Shown: positions 32,646 through 44,781 of the stretch, one piece after another
How positions within the stretch are numbered: the first letter of the stretch is position 1
Layout of the letters: each line of letters starts with the position of its first letter
DNA from: Gnetum montanum
Lineage: Eukaryota > Streptophyta > Gnetopsida > Gnetales > Gnetaceae
Reading direction: 5' to 3'
NCBI GenBank assembly: GCA_015680685.1
Contig: MNCI01002286.1
Coordinates: 281,335-345,334, forward strand
Length of the DNA stretch: 64,000 nt
Notes under the pieces: generated by a model
What the model was told of the DNA's origin: nothing
Databases searched by the model: none
Seen by the model: the letters and a program-made list of their open reading frames with translations, nothing else
Program-made: the position numbers and the translations under genes

Positions 32646-32663
32646 TGGTGTCATTGCTGAGGA
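32646..32663 (+). promoter_or_regulatory. Primer binding site of Element C (tRNA-Asp type)
   Basis: TGGTGTCATTGCTGAGGA; only transitions separate it from the tRNA-Asp complement. Confidence 0.8.
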
Positions 32664-32806
32664 TCCTTAGTTTGTTATGTGAGCTATCTAGGATTTAGTG
32701 AAAAATTATTTAACATAATTGAAATGAACCCTAAGTCATATCATACATCAAAATAACTACAACAATTATAAGAAAGCATATTGCATTTCTTGTCTTCTAA
32801 TACAAG

Positions 32807-35100
32807 ATGTCTTCTTCTCACATGAGTGATTCTCCGTCCAAGTCTAACTAAGTAAATCAATAGGTGCCCCAATAATACAGAGTGATATATGCTCATCTTG
32901 ATGAATATGTACCCAATTTCACCTTGCTACACCAAGATGAACAACTGCGGTGGAAAGACATGGATAGCAACATTATGTTGCTGCTCGATCGATCCATTCT
33001 TGTGATGGTCCACTAAACTCTTATGTAGTTGAGCATTCAAGGGCGTCATGTTGAATATGTTGTGTAGGATAGTGATGCTAGGGATTATCATCCCACCAAT
33101 GCATAATGTATGAGGGATTGACAACTAGAGCAACATCATGAGTCTGCAAAGGGGAAGTGGTCCAATGATTCTCCATTTCTAATGTGCTAAAAAGATGGTG
33201 GAGAACCCTTCTCTGGGGATTTTCCATATAGAGAGACTTCTCTCTTTGACTTTAGTGAAGGAGGTCAAAACCAAAACTTGCAGTTTACGATACATAATCC
33301 TAGTTCCTACAAGAATAGATCCCATGACAAAGGGGGATCCAAAGAGGAGAGTCATGACAGGGATGTAGGCAAGTAGCATGATCACAATTGTGGCTACAAC
33401 CACCAAAGAGGGGGTGATACGCATCGTGATGATGCTAGTCCTCTTTTCTCTTCATCTTCATTGTCATTTTCTTCATTTTCTTGCTTTGAATGCAACCGTA
33501 GGGGATGTGATCATGACGGAGGTGACTAATGGGATTGAGATGATCATTTGGACCATCAGGAAAGTCAAGATCTAGAGCATGAGCATTTAAGAGAGGCCCA
33601 TCACCATGAACGAAGGGGTAGTAGAGGGCATTATAGGCACTAGGATCATGTCTATGATGAGTCTTTGCTCATCATTTGAAGCATGCTAAACATCACAGAG
33701 GTAGTGAGAACTCCAACAAGACATATGAAAGATAGCAGAATTAAGAGATTGGATATGAACAACATCCCCAAGTTTGAGAGAGGATATAACTCCGATCCAC
33801 AAAACCATCTTCAAGGTTTTCATGATGCCTATGCCCTACAAAATAGAGAAAACGATTGGCAAAAGCTTAAGTTATTTTCTAGAATACTCATCAAAGCAAA
33901 AAGCTGGTACTAGTCCTTAGAGCTGGAATCAATCCGTAGATGGAGTACAATACTTGAACTATTCAACGACAAGTATCAAACATACTCCTAAGCATCCAAT
34001 TTGAGAAGGCAAATCTAGGCTTGAAAATAAGGAACACATAAGTTCTTAGATGCCACCATCAGAAGATATTATTCCTTATTACACCAATGCCTTGGCCATG
34101 ATTACTCTTAGCAAGAACAACTTTGTCACATCATAGATGGGCTTTGCTTTGAAACGAGAAGAACTCTTGGGATCTATGCATAAGGAAGATTGTTAGAGTT
34201 AAGAGTTCATCAAATCCAAAGGTTGATCAAGTAGGTAGCAAAAAATGAAGGAGAGTTGAGGAAATGCAAAAGTCTAGAACAATATAACTGAGATTTGTCC
34301 ATTTGCAAGAGGGAGGTCAGATTTTGTGGCAGTGAGGAGGAATCACCACTTGATGAGATGGTAGATCGAAAAACCTTGCCAATTCAAAAATTTACCTCTG
34401 AAATTTTAACAAAGGTAGATTAGTTGTGGGACTCTATGGATAGTAGATTTAAGCTATTTTGAAAATTGTTGAAGAGTCCAAAGAACAAAATAGTGATAAT
34501 GCCGCAAAAGGTGAAAGGAAGCTGAACATGCCAATTAAAAGGGTAAGGGCAAGATTGCTGCCATAGAGGAAATTATGAAAACTAAATTGGATGATGATGG
34601 TGAATGTGACATTTGCCAATATGAACATCCTAAGGGATGTTGCACCATTGTGTCACACTTATAAGAGTCTAGAGGTGTATGCTCTGAATCCATGACTAAC
34701 AAAAAGACAAACACCTAGAAGATTGCCTTATCATTAAGGCAATACCAAATAGTTCCATTAGCAACAACAATATTATCTAAGTGGAACTCCACCATAACCA
34801 TACGAGTAGTATCAATAGTAGTAGTAACCACACTCATGGGTGCTGCCACTACCAAGGCAGCAGTACCCTTACCAACAACTAGATCCATATGGGTATTATG
34901 TTCATTAATCCCTATATCTGCGTGACTCTTCTAGTCAAATTTCTCCTTTCCAATATCACTACTATCTTATTGAATACTATAGAGCTCATTTCCCACATTT
35001 TAGGAGGGATACCACATTTCATCCTTATCCTCCTTTTGTTCTTGCACTTGTTCCTCCACCCTCAACATAGCTACCACCTACTCCATTCATGTAGGGTGAA
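32807..35100 (+). pseudogene. gag: Element C gag remnant
   Basis: ATG at 32807 (MSSSHMSDS, like MSHSSYES in A). The block PNFTLLHQDEQLRWKDMDSN (about 32910-32970) is the conserved gag N-terminus. The core IKRLDMNNIPKFERGYNSDP and LQGFHDAYALQN (33740-33850) is open for 76 codons, and a helical region follows to 34300. The knuckle CDICQYEHPKGC is at about 34606-34641, spaced C-x2-C-x3-H-x3-C. The Pro/Gln/Tyr-rich tail spans about 34700-35100. Stops are frequent, mainly TAG. Confidence 0.75.
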
Positions 35101-35399
35101 CTTATAGCCTAGCTATAGTAATGCAATGCTACTAGGGCCGTCAATCTAAAACTAGTTAATCAACTAAGTGGTTCAAAACCTCATGATCATAAAAGACCAT
35201 TTTTTTGATCCAATAGCACTGCTAAGCCTTCACAGACTTAGGCAGTTGGTCATCTTGCTCCTACCTCATCCTCTACAAACCATTCCATTTGGAACCCTTC
35301 AAACCAAATACCATCCAACATCCATATTGCTATGGTTACTCATGTTGTATTTGATTAGATTCAGGTTGAAAACCTTTCCAGGAAATTAGTTGATCATGG

Positions 35400-35826
35400 G
35401 TGTCCTCTTATCTATTTATAGATTGCTAGGAATGAACCATGTAAAGATATTCTTGATTTAGGTTCTGGTGTTAACTTAATTTCTCATGAGATGTATACTA
35501 CCTGGAACCTACCACCTCTAAAGAAGAGTAATATCCAATTGAAATGGGCAAATCAATTCATTACTATTCCATTGGGACTTGTAGAAGACATTGTGTCCAT
35601 TGTCTGTGGGTGGTCTTATCCTATCGATTTCCTAATAATCAACGTTGAGAACTATAAGGAGGACTTCCTAATCATTATGGGAAGAGCATGGCTAAGCACT
35701 ATTGATGCAAGAATGGACATCAGAGATCTTTCCTTGGAAATTTCTAAGGAGAATGAATTTGGAAAAATTGATAAGAAGAGAGTTCCATGCATTGCATATA
35801 GTGATGCCAGGTGCAACTGTGTGTAG
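35400..35826 (+). pseudogene. pol: Element C protease
   Basis: ILDLGSGVNLIS (about 35450-35485) is the aspartic protease active site in D-L-G form. MGRAWLSTIDARMDIRDLSL (about 35680-35740) is the second conserved block. The last 111 codons (35491-35826) are open and end in CIAYSDARCNCV and TAG, where a Gln stands in relatives. Confidence 0.75.
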
Positions 35827-36140
35827 AAACTCTGGTCTATCAAGAGCACATCCATCAAGGCATGCAAACACTATGTAGATGAATCTTAAGTTCAAAGGTG
35901 GCTGTATGCAGCAACCACAAAATAAAAGGGCACCTAGTTGTTGATAGTTGATCTTGGAAGTAGCACACTTTGCATGAAACTTGCTGAGAGCCTAACATGT
36001 GCCTATGTTGAAGGCATGGATAAACTAAAGCAAGTTCATCACCAACTCTTTGATAATGCAAATAATGATACTAATTGGGAAGAGTTGGAAATCCTTGAGA
36101 ATTTCAAATAAGAGCCCCTAGAGTTGAAAACTCTACNATG
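35827..36140 (+). pseudogene. Element C protease-RT linker
   Basis: Reads LAESLTCAYVEGMDKLKQVH and NWEELEILENF, matching Element A's 18962-19394. A single N at 36137 falls at the RT boundary. Confidence 0.6.
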
Positions 36141-37250
36141 GTAGTTGATCCCGAAATTGAAGCAAATCATCAAAGAAGAGATTGAGCAATTCCTTAAGGT
36201 AGGGTTCATCTAGCCCATTGTAGATAGTGAGTGGATCAGCCCACTCATGATAGTGCCAAAGAGAGGTGGCAAATGCTAGGTTTGCATCGACTTTAGGCTA
36301 TTAAACATAGCAACATTCAAAGATCATTTTCCATTATCATTTATTGATCAAGTGTTGGACATCATATTTGGGCATTGCTATTACAATTTTTTGGATGGCT
36401 ATAGTGGCTATAACCAAATCCAGATTGTACCAAAAGACTAGGCTAAAACAACATTCACGAGTCCCTAGGAAACTTTTGCATGTCAAAAGATGCCTTTTGG
36501 CTTGTGCAATGCTCTTATGACTTTCCAACACTTGGTCTTAAGCATTTTTTAGTAGCAAATTGGAAGTAGAGTGGAAGTTTTCATGGATGACTTCTCGACT
36601 TATGGTGCTATATTCAAGCAAGCCTTGGACCACCTTGAGCAAGTACTCAAAAGATGTGTGGAAACAAACCTATGGCTCAATTAGCAGAAGAGTAATCTCA
36701 TGCTCCAAGAAGGCATTGTATTGGGGGCATAGAATTTCTCAAGCAAGGATTGAAGTGGACCTTAAAACCAATGAATAACTCACTAATTGGAAACTATTAA
36801 AGATGTTCAGTAATTTCTTGGACACATTGGCTACTACTGGTGATTCATAGAGAATTTCTCTAAGATCGTAGAACTGTTGGTCAAGCTAATAAAGAAAGAT
36901 GCTTTATTCATCTGGACCAAGAAATACAAAAATACATTCCAAAGCCTTAAGCAGAAGCTTGTAGAGACTCCAATTCTATGAGCACCTAACTAGTTTAGAC
37001 CATTTCACATCATGACAGATGCATCAAATTATGCCTTGGAAGCCATACTTATGCAGTTGGATGACAAAAAACATCTATATTACATCTACTGCGCAAGTTG
37101 AAACATTGTGGGTGCATAGTTGAATTACACCATAATAGAAAAAGAACTAATGGTGGTGGTGTATGCTCTAAAGAAGTGTAGACACTATGTGCTTGGATAT
37201 AAAGTGTCATTTTCTTTCTCATGAACTAGCCAATGGTGAGCCCCCATGTC
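36141..37250 (+). pseudogene. pol: Element C reverse transcriptase and RNase H
   Basis: RT blocks in order: VSDSEW-like ISPLMIVPKRGGK (about 36230), CIDFRLLN (about 36285), LSFIDQVLD (about 36340), FLDGYSGYNQI (about 36390), PFGLCNA (about 36495) and the active-site box VFMDDF with FMDD at 36580-36591. FLGHIGYY marks the connection near 36815. RNase H follows with TDASNYAL (about 37018) and IEKELMVVVYALKK (about 37140). The RNase H C-terminal part is lost near 37200-37330, where the frame breaks down. Confidence 0.8.
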
Positions 37251-37479
37251 ATATGGTGGTTAGTGATCTTACAAAAATTTGATCTTACAATAGTAGATCG
37301 AAATGGAACTGAGAATGTGATCACTGACCATCTCTCTTGGTTACAATAGGATGACCAAGAGGAGGAGAGCCCACTCTCTGATCAATTCCTAGATGAACTC
37401 CTTTTTGTTGGTGCAATTAATGAACATATGACCACAAAATTCAAATGGAATGATGACATCCTCACTTATCTTCTCACTC

Positions 37480-38719
37480 AAGAGATGTCATAAGATTTGA
37501 CCTACATGAAGAAATAATAGTTTCTTCATCAGGCCAAACGCTTCATGGAAATCAATGGACACCTTTACAAGGTGTGTGTTAATGGCCTGGTTCGTTGGTG
37601 TGTCCCTAATGTAGATCAATTGTGCATTCTTTAGGATGCTCACAAAGACCCTTGTAGAGGCCACTATGCAAGGAGATGCATGGCCATAAAAATCATGATT
37701 GCAAGATACTATTGGTCCATAATCTTCAGGGATGCTCACTAGTTTCTTCGATTATGTGAACACTGTCAATGAGATGGTGAGATGACCACATGAATGGAGG
37801 ATCCTCAACAATGGATTTAACCATTGGAATCCTTTAACATATGGGGCATAGATTTCATGGATCTCATCACACCCATGTCTAACAGAAAGGCTATATTGTT
37901 GAATACTATATCAAATGGGCTAAAGCAGTAGCCATTGTTGATTGCACATCATCCACTGCTACTCAATTTGTACAACAACACATTGTAAACAGGTTTGGGG
38001 TGCCACATGCACTAATTTCTAGCAATGGAACACATTTCACAAGCCCCACTATTTGGAAGCTTATGCAGTGCTTGGGGGTTGAACATAAATTAACAACACC
38101 CTATCACCCCCAAGCCAATGATCAAGTAGAGGTTACTATTAGGGAGATTAAAAAGATTCTAACAAGAACTATTAGCAAATATAGGAGAGATTGAAGCATG
38201 AAACTCAACAATGTTCTTTGAAGCTACTGCTCAACATAGAAACTTCATATAGGCTATTCTCCCTATGAGCTGGTGTACAAAAAACTTCCAATGCTCCCAA
38301 TTCAATCCAAGCTCCATACACTTTCAATAGCGTGTGACCTAGACCTTGACCTAAGTTTGGTACAAAAGGAAAGACTGGTCAACCTAAATGTGTTAGAAGA
38401 AAATCAATTAGTGGCCCTATCCTTGAATGAAGTTCACAAGACATTCAACAAACAATGACATGACCTAAGAATTAGAAGGATCAAACTTCAACCTAGAGAT
38501 AAGGGCCTCTACTAGAACCCCACACATGTTTCTGAAAAAACCAAATTCCAAACATTGTGGGAGGGGCCTTATATAATTGATGAAACTTTTCCTTTTGGAG
38601 TCATGATTATATACAATCCCGAAATCCCAAATAAGAAGCAGTTGATCAACATCCAACAAGTGAAGCCTTTCCATAAGCCCAAGCAAGCCAGTACAACAAA
38701 TACCTCAACAGATGGGTAG
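37480..38719 (+). pseudogene. pol: Element C integrase
   Basis: HHCC zinc finger at about 37630-37770 (AHKDPCRGHY ... RLCEHCQ). The first catalytic Asp is in IWGIDFMD (about 37845). At the second catalytic site the usual ILDNGTHF reads ISSNGTHF (about 38015), so that Asp is gone, while the Glu of the DQVEV block (about 38125) is kept. The C-terminal module GPYIIDETFPFGVMIIYNPE and LINIQQVKPFH (about 38560-38680) ends with VVGEM-like wording near 38765. Shifts and stops throughout. Confidence 0.8.
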
Positions 38720-40848
38720 CTGTGCTCAATTTTTCTGGATCTCCTCGTTCCAACCCAGTTGTGGGGGAGATGGTCAACCATGCTAACTATATACGTGGCT
38801 CCTCAGTTTTTCTAATTTTTTTGTTTTACACATTTTTGTTTTTCACTAATTGTTTATTTTACACATTTTTGATTTTAAAATTTTTTTCAATTTTACACCA
38901 TTTTTTTGTTTTACATCATTGTTAGTACATTTTAAGTTTTTCTTGAATATTTTATACTTTCTTATATATATTTTACTTTATTTTAGTGTGATTTTCTAAT
39001 TTTTGTTGATAAACATACTTTGTGTCAACAGGACACAATGGTGCTGTAGCTGTTGCTAATGATGGCTTGTGGTTAATGTTTTTGTTTGCTAATATTTGGT
39101 TTGTATGTTTGAATTTTTGTACTAATGACTAAGACATGGTTTCTTTTTCATGTAATAGGCAATGAGTCCATGACATCCATCCATCCACAAAAATCTATGG
39201 TTTTTCTCGTTTTGTAAATTTCAAGTCTCTTTCATTAAATAAACCTTTTTAATAAATTTGTGACCTTGGTGGTTTCCAAAATTAGGAAGGATTCATATGT
39301 TTGCATATGGTGTGACTACAAGGGAACTTAATACTCTTTGTACTCTTTTACTTTGGTGCATGAGTGTTTTCATGGATTTCTTACCATTCCATGTTGACCA
39401 ATAATAGGAAGTTGAGTAAGTCTTTGCATGGTGTGGTTTCCATCCAAAAATTCCAAAAAAAAAATAACAAAGAAAAATAAAAACAAAATAAAAAATGATG
39501 GAAATTCAAACCATACCCCTTAGACAAATAAATAGGCTACAAACACTAGTTATGGGACTAGAAAGACATGTTACCAATGCTTAAAGGTCCCCTCTAACTA
39601 AGGCCCTCTCTCACTTTCTACTTCTCTTTTCTTCTTTTTAAGAAGTGATGGTTGTTCTGCGAAAGCACTCTTGTGTCTTAGGAGGAAGGATTAGTCTTAG
39701 AATGGTGATGCGAAGTCACTGAAAGCAGTTGGTTTTGGTCTAGATTAAGGATAATCTTCTTAGTTTATTTAATCACAAATCCACAAGGAACTTCTTATGA
39801 TCCCAATTTAGAACTCCATTCCACCTTATCCATCATCCATCCATGCTACCCATAACTTACATCACTATCGATGTCTATGTTCTTATTTAGTGTCTTTGCT
39901 TGATGTATTTGAATTCTTTGGTAGAATCTTTTGGGTTTTGATCCTTAACTTTCATAAACCATTAATCACCTATGGGGTCCACAGACTCCTTATGTTGAGG
40001 TTATGCAAGGACAAACAAGGCATGTGCTTGCTATGGGAAGGATCCACTTGCATATCTTTTGGTTGGGTTCATTAAGCACCTTATCCTTAGGCATTATTGC
40101 AATCAAAATCTTTCATGCAACCGGCTTCTGCATCTAACCATGTGCTCCTTTAAGTATTTTCTTCAATTCACACATTTTTCATCAAATTTCTAAATTTTCA
40201 AGCTTTCAAAGACCCTTTTCAATGATTTCATCGTATTCTTAGCTTTTTTGGAACTCCATAGACCCCAAATTCATTCAAAAATTCCTTGTATTTTTTGAAA
40301 TATTCAAGATTGAAAATTTCATTTACAAACCTCGAAACGGGGTCTCATCAATCAAGGCCATGCATATATGTAACCCTGTCAACACAATGCATAAATACTA
40401 TATATATGCATGACCCCCTTAGAAAATTTCACATTTGCTCTCGAATGCCTAAAGAGTTTTTGCAATTTTTAGAGCCCAGAACCTTCCAAACCCCATAACT
40501 TCTTAATTATGTCTAAATCACTCTATTCTTTAACCCTGTAGCTCTCGGAGGTAAGCTCTTAGTCATGGGGGCCTGAAACATAACGTTTTTGACAGAACAT
40601 TTTTTGACATTCTTTTTAACTCCCACAAAGGTTTAGCTAATGAGTCAACATTAAAACACCAAATTACAAGAGTTAAACCTTTCCAACGAGCTCCAGTGAT
40701 ACTTATAATGAAAATTAATAGAATAATAATAAAATAATCAATCTACCATGGTTCAATCATAGCCAAGTGTAACTAACTAACAAGATAAGGTATCTAAATA
40801 TTTTATGTTACACATTATATCCACTAATCCACGGATGTGTTGTGACCG
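38720..40848 (+). other. Element C post-pol noncoding region with modules M1 and M2
   Basis: A T-rich TTTTACACATTTTT tract opens it (38810-38960). M1 is at 39557-39587 and M2 at 40003-40054. No coding signal. The about 800 bases after M2 (to ORF3) are also featureless apart from Phe/Lys-poor AT-rich text. Confidence 0.55.
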
Positions 40849-43720
40849 TAGATGACACCAAAAGGCAAACACACATAGGAAAGATGACCATCTCAACCAA
40901 GGGAAAAATAACCAAGAATGGAAAGGGACCAAGAACCAGCCCAAGAAGAATTGATTGCAACCCATGCCACAAGACCTCTTAGAGAAGAGGCCAAAGTGTA
41001 GTCTATTCATTAGATTCTAGAACAAGTGGCAACAAAAGAGCATTCCCAGAGGGATGAGGCACTAACTCAACAAGTGAACCTTGAGGTAACCTTGATGGAA
41101 GCCTGCTTAAATCAAATCAAATCAAAGGAGGTCTAAAAGATAGTGCTCCAAGATTTGAAATTCAGCTCTTTCTTGGAGCAAGCACCTAAAGAGGTACAAG
41201 ACCAACTAAAGACCTTTTCCATGTGGCCAATTATGATTTCTAGTAGGAAGTGGTATATGGGAGAGACATTCTTATTTTGGAACAATAGGAAGGTCAGTTC
41301 AACGGTTAAGATCAAGGACATTTTAATGTCTTACTAGGTGTAAGCCATTGCAGAGGCACTTGGGTTGCCTAAAACTAGGATGAATCATGTCGAGATTTTG
41401 ATGCAGGTGGATCTTAGCATAAAAAAGGAATGGGTTTAATGGTGCTATGGTATCAACTGCAAGAATTATGGCATGCTCGCACCAGTAGAAACAATCCATT
41501 ACAAGATTGTGGCCTTTCACCTAAATCCCATGATGAGGCCTAGCAAAATCATCACCTTTTTGGCTCGTGTGTTTGCTGCTCTGAGTGGAAGATTCCTAGT
41601 CAATCTTTCACAGTCAATCTATCTGGAGATAAAGAAGTAGTTCAAGAAGAATGAACGTGGAAGGAATACACTTCCCTTCCCATACCTCATTAGAAAACTA
41701 TGTTGAAGGGGAGGAATCGTCTACTACATTAATGATGCTATTCAACATGCTTCGATCGCTACTTGGGCAAAGATGATGAAGGACAAAACTTCTACAATAA
41801 TGATTCAGGAAGAGGAGCAGTAGTCACCACCTCCACCTACCACTAAGAAAATAGTGTTGGACATTGCTGCAACATCCCAATTGTTGCACAAGTACCAAAA
41901 ATGGCTCTTGAGCAAGCAAGAGTAATAAGCAGACATGAGTGGTGAAGACCCATCTATGTATCAGCCCACGATGAGTCACCTAAATGAGGTGGCCTGAACA
42001 ATGAGCTTGATTTGAGGAGGTGGATTCATTTTCTCTGCCCAACAAATGTAGTTGTCCATGAGGTTGAATCTTAGCACCAAAGAGGTAATGATATCTCTCT
42101 AAAAATAACAGCAAGTTGTAAAGATTTCTAGAAACATTGCGATCTTTTCAATGCACTTGGAGAAGGGTGAGGGACAATAGTACTGGTGATGCAACACCAA
42201 GGGCAAGAAATAGTAGTAGAGGTGGTTGCTAACAGAATTGCCGAAACACTCAATGCATTTGCGACATTTGTACCAGATGTCATTGCACTTAAAGATGTGC
42301 AAACATTCACAGGGATCATAAGTGGTAGACTAAGCATAGCATAGCATAAATAATTGTTGGACTAACTGGTAGGAATTGGGTAACCGCTTCTGGATGTCTT
42401 TGACCTTTTAGATCATATAACTGCAACCTAGTTGGAGATGCTAGAGGCAAGGTTCAAGAATATTATATTAGAAGGGCAACTAGAAATAGCCAAGGAGCTG
42501 AATGAAAAATTGGCTGTAGAAGTTGTTGAACTAAGAGCCCAAATTACTGACCCTACATTTCTCAACCCAACATTGATAGGAGATAAAGCTCTTAAATAGC
42601 TTCACACTAGGTTGAAAGGGGTTGAGGCTGTAATGGAGACAATGATGTTCTACCGATCTTTGGTAGAGGCCATCCAACATAAAATTCAAAAGGCCTTGGA
42701 TCTAATGCTCTAGGAGAATGTGTAGCTAATCACAAAAAATCATCACTTGCAAAATGTTGATGTGCATAAATAACAGTTGATTGATTTTATCCATCAATAG
42801 CAGGAGCAACTAGCTAGAGCAAATATAGAATTAAGGAAATTAGCAGCCGAAAACAGAAACCTTTCCATGGAGGAGGTCCATGCCCTTTGTCAAAAGACTG
42901 CAATAGAAGTAGCTGCTTGGAAATCAAAGGCTCTAAATTTTAAGAGAGTCAAAGATCACTACAGAGACTAGGTCAGCCTATAGAAGGAAATAATTGACAC
43001 ACATTCAAGTGGCAAAGGCAAAGATGAACCAGACCCTCCAGCAATTGTAATAAAGATGCAAATTATGGTAGCCCATCATTGATGATGTTGATCAATACAA
43101 TAAAGCAAAAATTTGCTTGAAGGAGTTGCAAATAGAGGAGATGACTAAATATATGGAGCTTGCCAATCTTCGATATGCAAACTTAGCTATGTTGATTGTC
43201 GAATGACTACAGTCAAAAGTGGAAAAGTAGGTGGCCAACTTGTACTTATTGTACAAGGCCAAGTTCAAGCACCACAAGGACATCAAGCAAAAGGTTGTAG
43301 AGGCAAACACTAAACTCAAGGTTCTCAAAGGCAAATATACTGATTAAAGATCCACTGTTGAGAGCCTAGCCAAAAGAATGAATGACTACTAAGAGCTATA
43401 AAACGCAGTTAGTGCATTCAATGTCAAATGCAAACAATTCACTACTTGGTTCATCAACATCAAAGAGTTGTTCCTAATAATGCCCTATATGTAGGATATC
43501 CCCATTCTAGCCACATTGATGATGTTGCATAGACTATGAATGATCCCTACAACAAGGAGAAGATGAAGGCATTACTGGATGCCTTTCACCTTCCACCAAA
43601 CGTAATAGCTACAATAGGATAGCCATAGCCTCCTCAGCCACCATGTGCACCTAAAGCTGGCGAAGGTCCTTCAAAGCCTCAAGAACGTCCACTACCTAGG
43701 ACTATTTTATCTTCTCAACC
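40849..43720 (+). pseudogene. Element C extra ORF (ORF3): plant-transposon-type domain plus coiled coil
   Basis: Starts MTPKGK near 40849. KWYMGETFLFWNNRKV (about 41250-41295), EALGLPKTRMNHVE (about 41355-41395) and NTLPFPYLIRKLC (about 41668-41703) parallel Element 1's ORF3. A long helical, Lys/Glu/Gln-rich region spans 42400-43450. The closing block SSHIDDVA.TMNDP..KEKMKALL lies near 43510-43580, followed by a Pro-rich end (PPCAPKAGEGPSKPQERP, about 43640-43690). No membrane segment or signal peptide is evident. The function is unknown. Its retention in sister elements suggests a role for the element or origin from a captured gene. Confidence 0.6.
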
Positions 43721-43929
43721 ACTTTCACACCATCAAAGGATGTGCTGTCCAGTTTGAGTTGTCATGTCATTGTGTTCAATTTTGTATCATGAACATCACA
43801 AATTTTGTAATGATGTCGATCTGTATACTTGGCACTTAGTTTTATTGTGTCAGTTTGTTATGTCAAGTGTCAGTCAATAATCTCATACCTTTCCAATTTT
43901 GTAGGGGAACTCGAGGATAAGTTTTCATT

Positions 43930-43943
43930 CAATCATGGAGGTA
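43930..43943 (+). promoter_or_regulatory. Polypurine tract of Element C
   Basis: AATCATGGAGGTA directly before the 3' LTR, in register with GTGGGGGTA of A. Confidence 0.5.
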
Positions 43944-44781
43944 CAATGAAGCATCAAAGTGTTGCGTCAATGTGGTGTTGCCTTGTTGATGTAGTGTTTG
44001 TTGCATTTATGAGGCCCTATCAACATAGCTCCATAAAAAGTCAATAAATACATGCTCATTCGCCATATGTATGGGAGGGGGGAAGGGTCTTGTCATAATT
44101 GTAGCAGAGCTCTTGTAGTTTTGTCATTTGAGAGTTAGAATATTTTTCTAAGTGTCCGTAGTAGGAGTCAAAAAGTGTATGGATTTTTATTCAAGCATTA
44201 ATGTACCTAAGCACATCAGTGTGAACAATAATAAAGATAAGCCTTTTGATCAAACCTTACACTACTTGGAATAGATTAATGATTTATTTCTGCATTTACT
44301 GTTTTTATTAATTATGTGATTAATTAAGATAAGTAAGACTTTAATTAATTAACTAATTAAGCGAAATAGATTAAACACATAAGTACAACTTCTTTGAGCA
44401 TAACATATAGCACTTGGTAATCTCAACAATGCTTGACGCTTGGTAACCCAGCACTGTTGTATGTGTTCATGATGTGTACGAAAAGTGGGACTGGATGCTT
44501 ATGTTAAGATAGTTAGTTATTAATTAGCAATTAGATTAGTTAAATTGGTTAATAAATTGAGTTTCAACTTGTTATCAATCATAGGCAAATAAAATATAAA
44601 ATAAAATAAAAATAATGTGCCCCAGTTACACTTAAGTTGGAAAGACAATGATCATCACAATTAGAGTTCACTTCCTAGAACCAGTGTACTTAGGAACTTA
44701 AGGTTTGCGAGACTTGACCAAATTGCGCGTGAATGCTTGTAATTCATATGGTTGGGCATAGGATATACTCGTAGCTCATCA
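43944..44781 (+). repeat. 3' LTR of Element C
   Basis: Starts CAATGAAG (TGATGAAG in the 5' copy) and ends GTAGCTCATCA. It contains one unit of the segment duplicated in the 5' LTR, plus the TTTTTATT...AATAAAGAT pair near 44187-44240. Confidence 0.85.

Larger units (their letters stand above)
31838..44781 (+). mobile_element. Element C: full-layout Ty3/gypsy-like retrotransposon
   Basis: LTRs at 31838-32644 and 43944-44781, PBS at 32646-32663, gag, protease, RT, RNase H, integrase, noncoding region with M1 and M2, ORF3, PPT. Flanks are GTTTC and ATTTT, compatible with a 5-bp duplication after two transitions. It is the only copy here in which every part of the family can be seen at once, and the best reference for its structure, although all genes carry stops. 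Confidence 0.85.
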
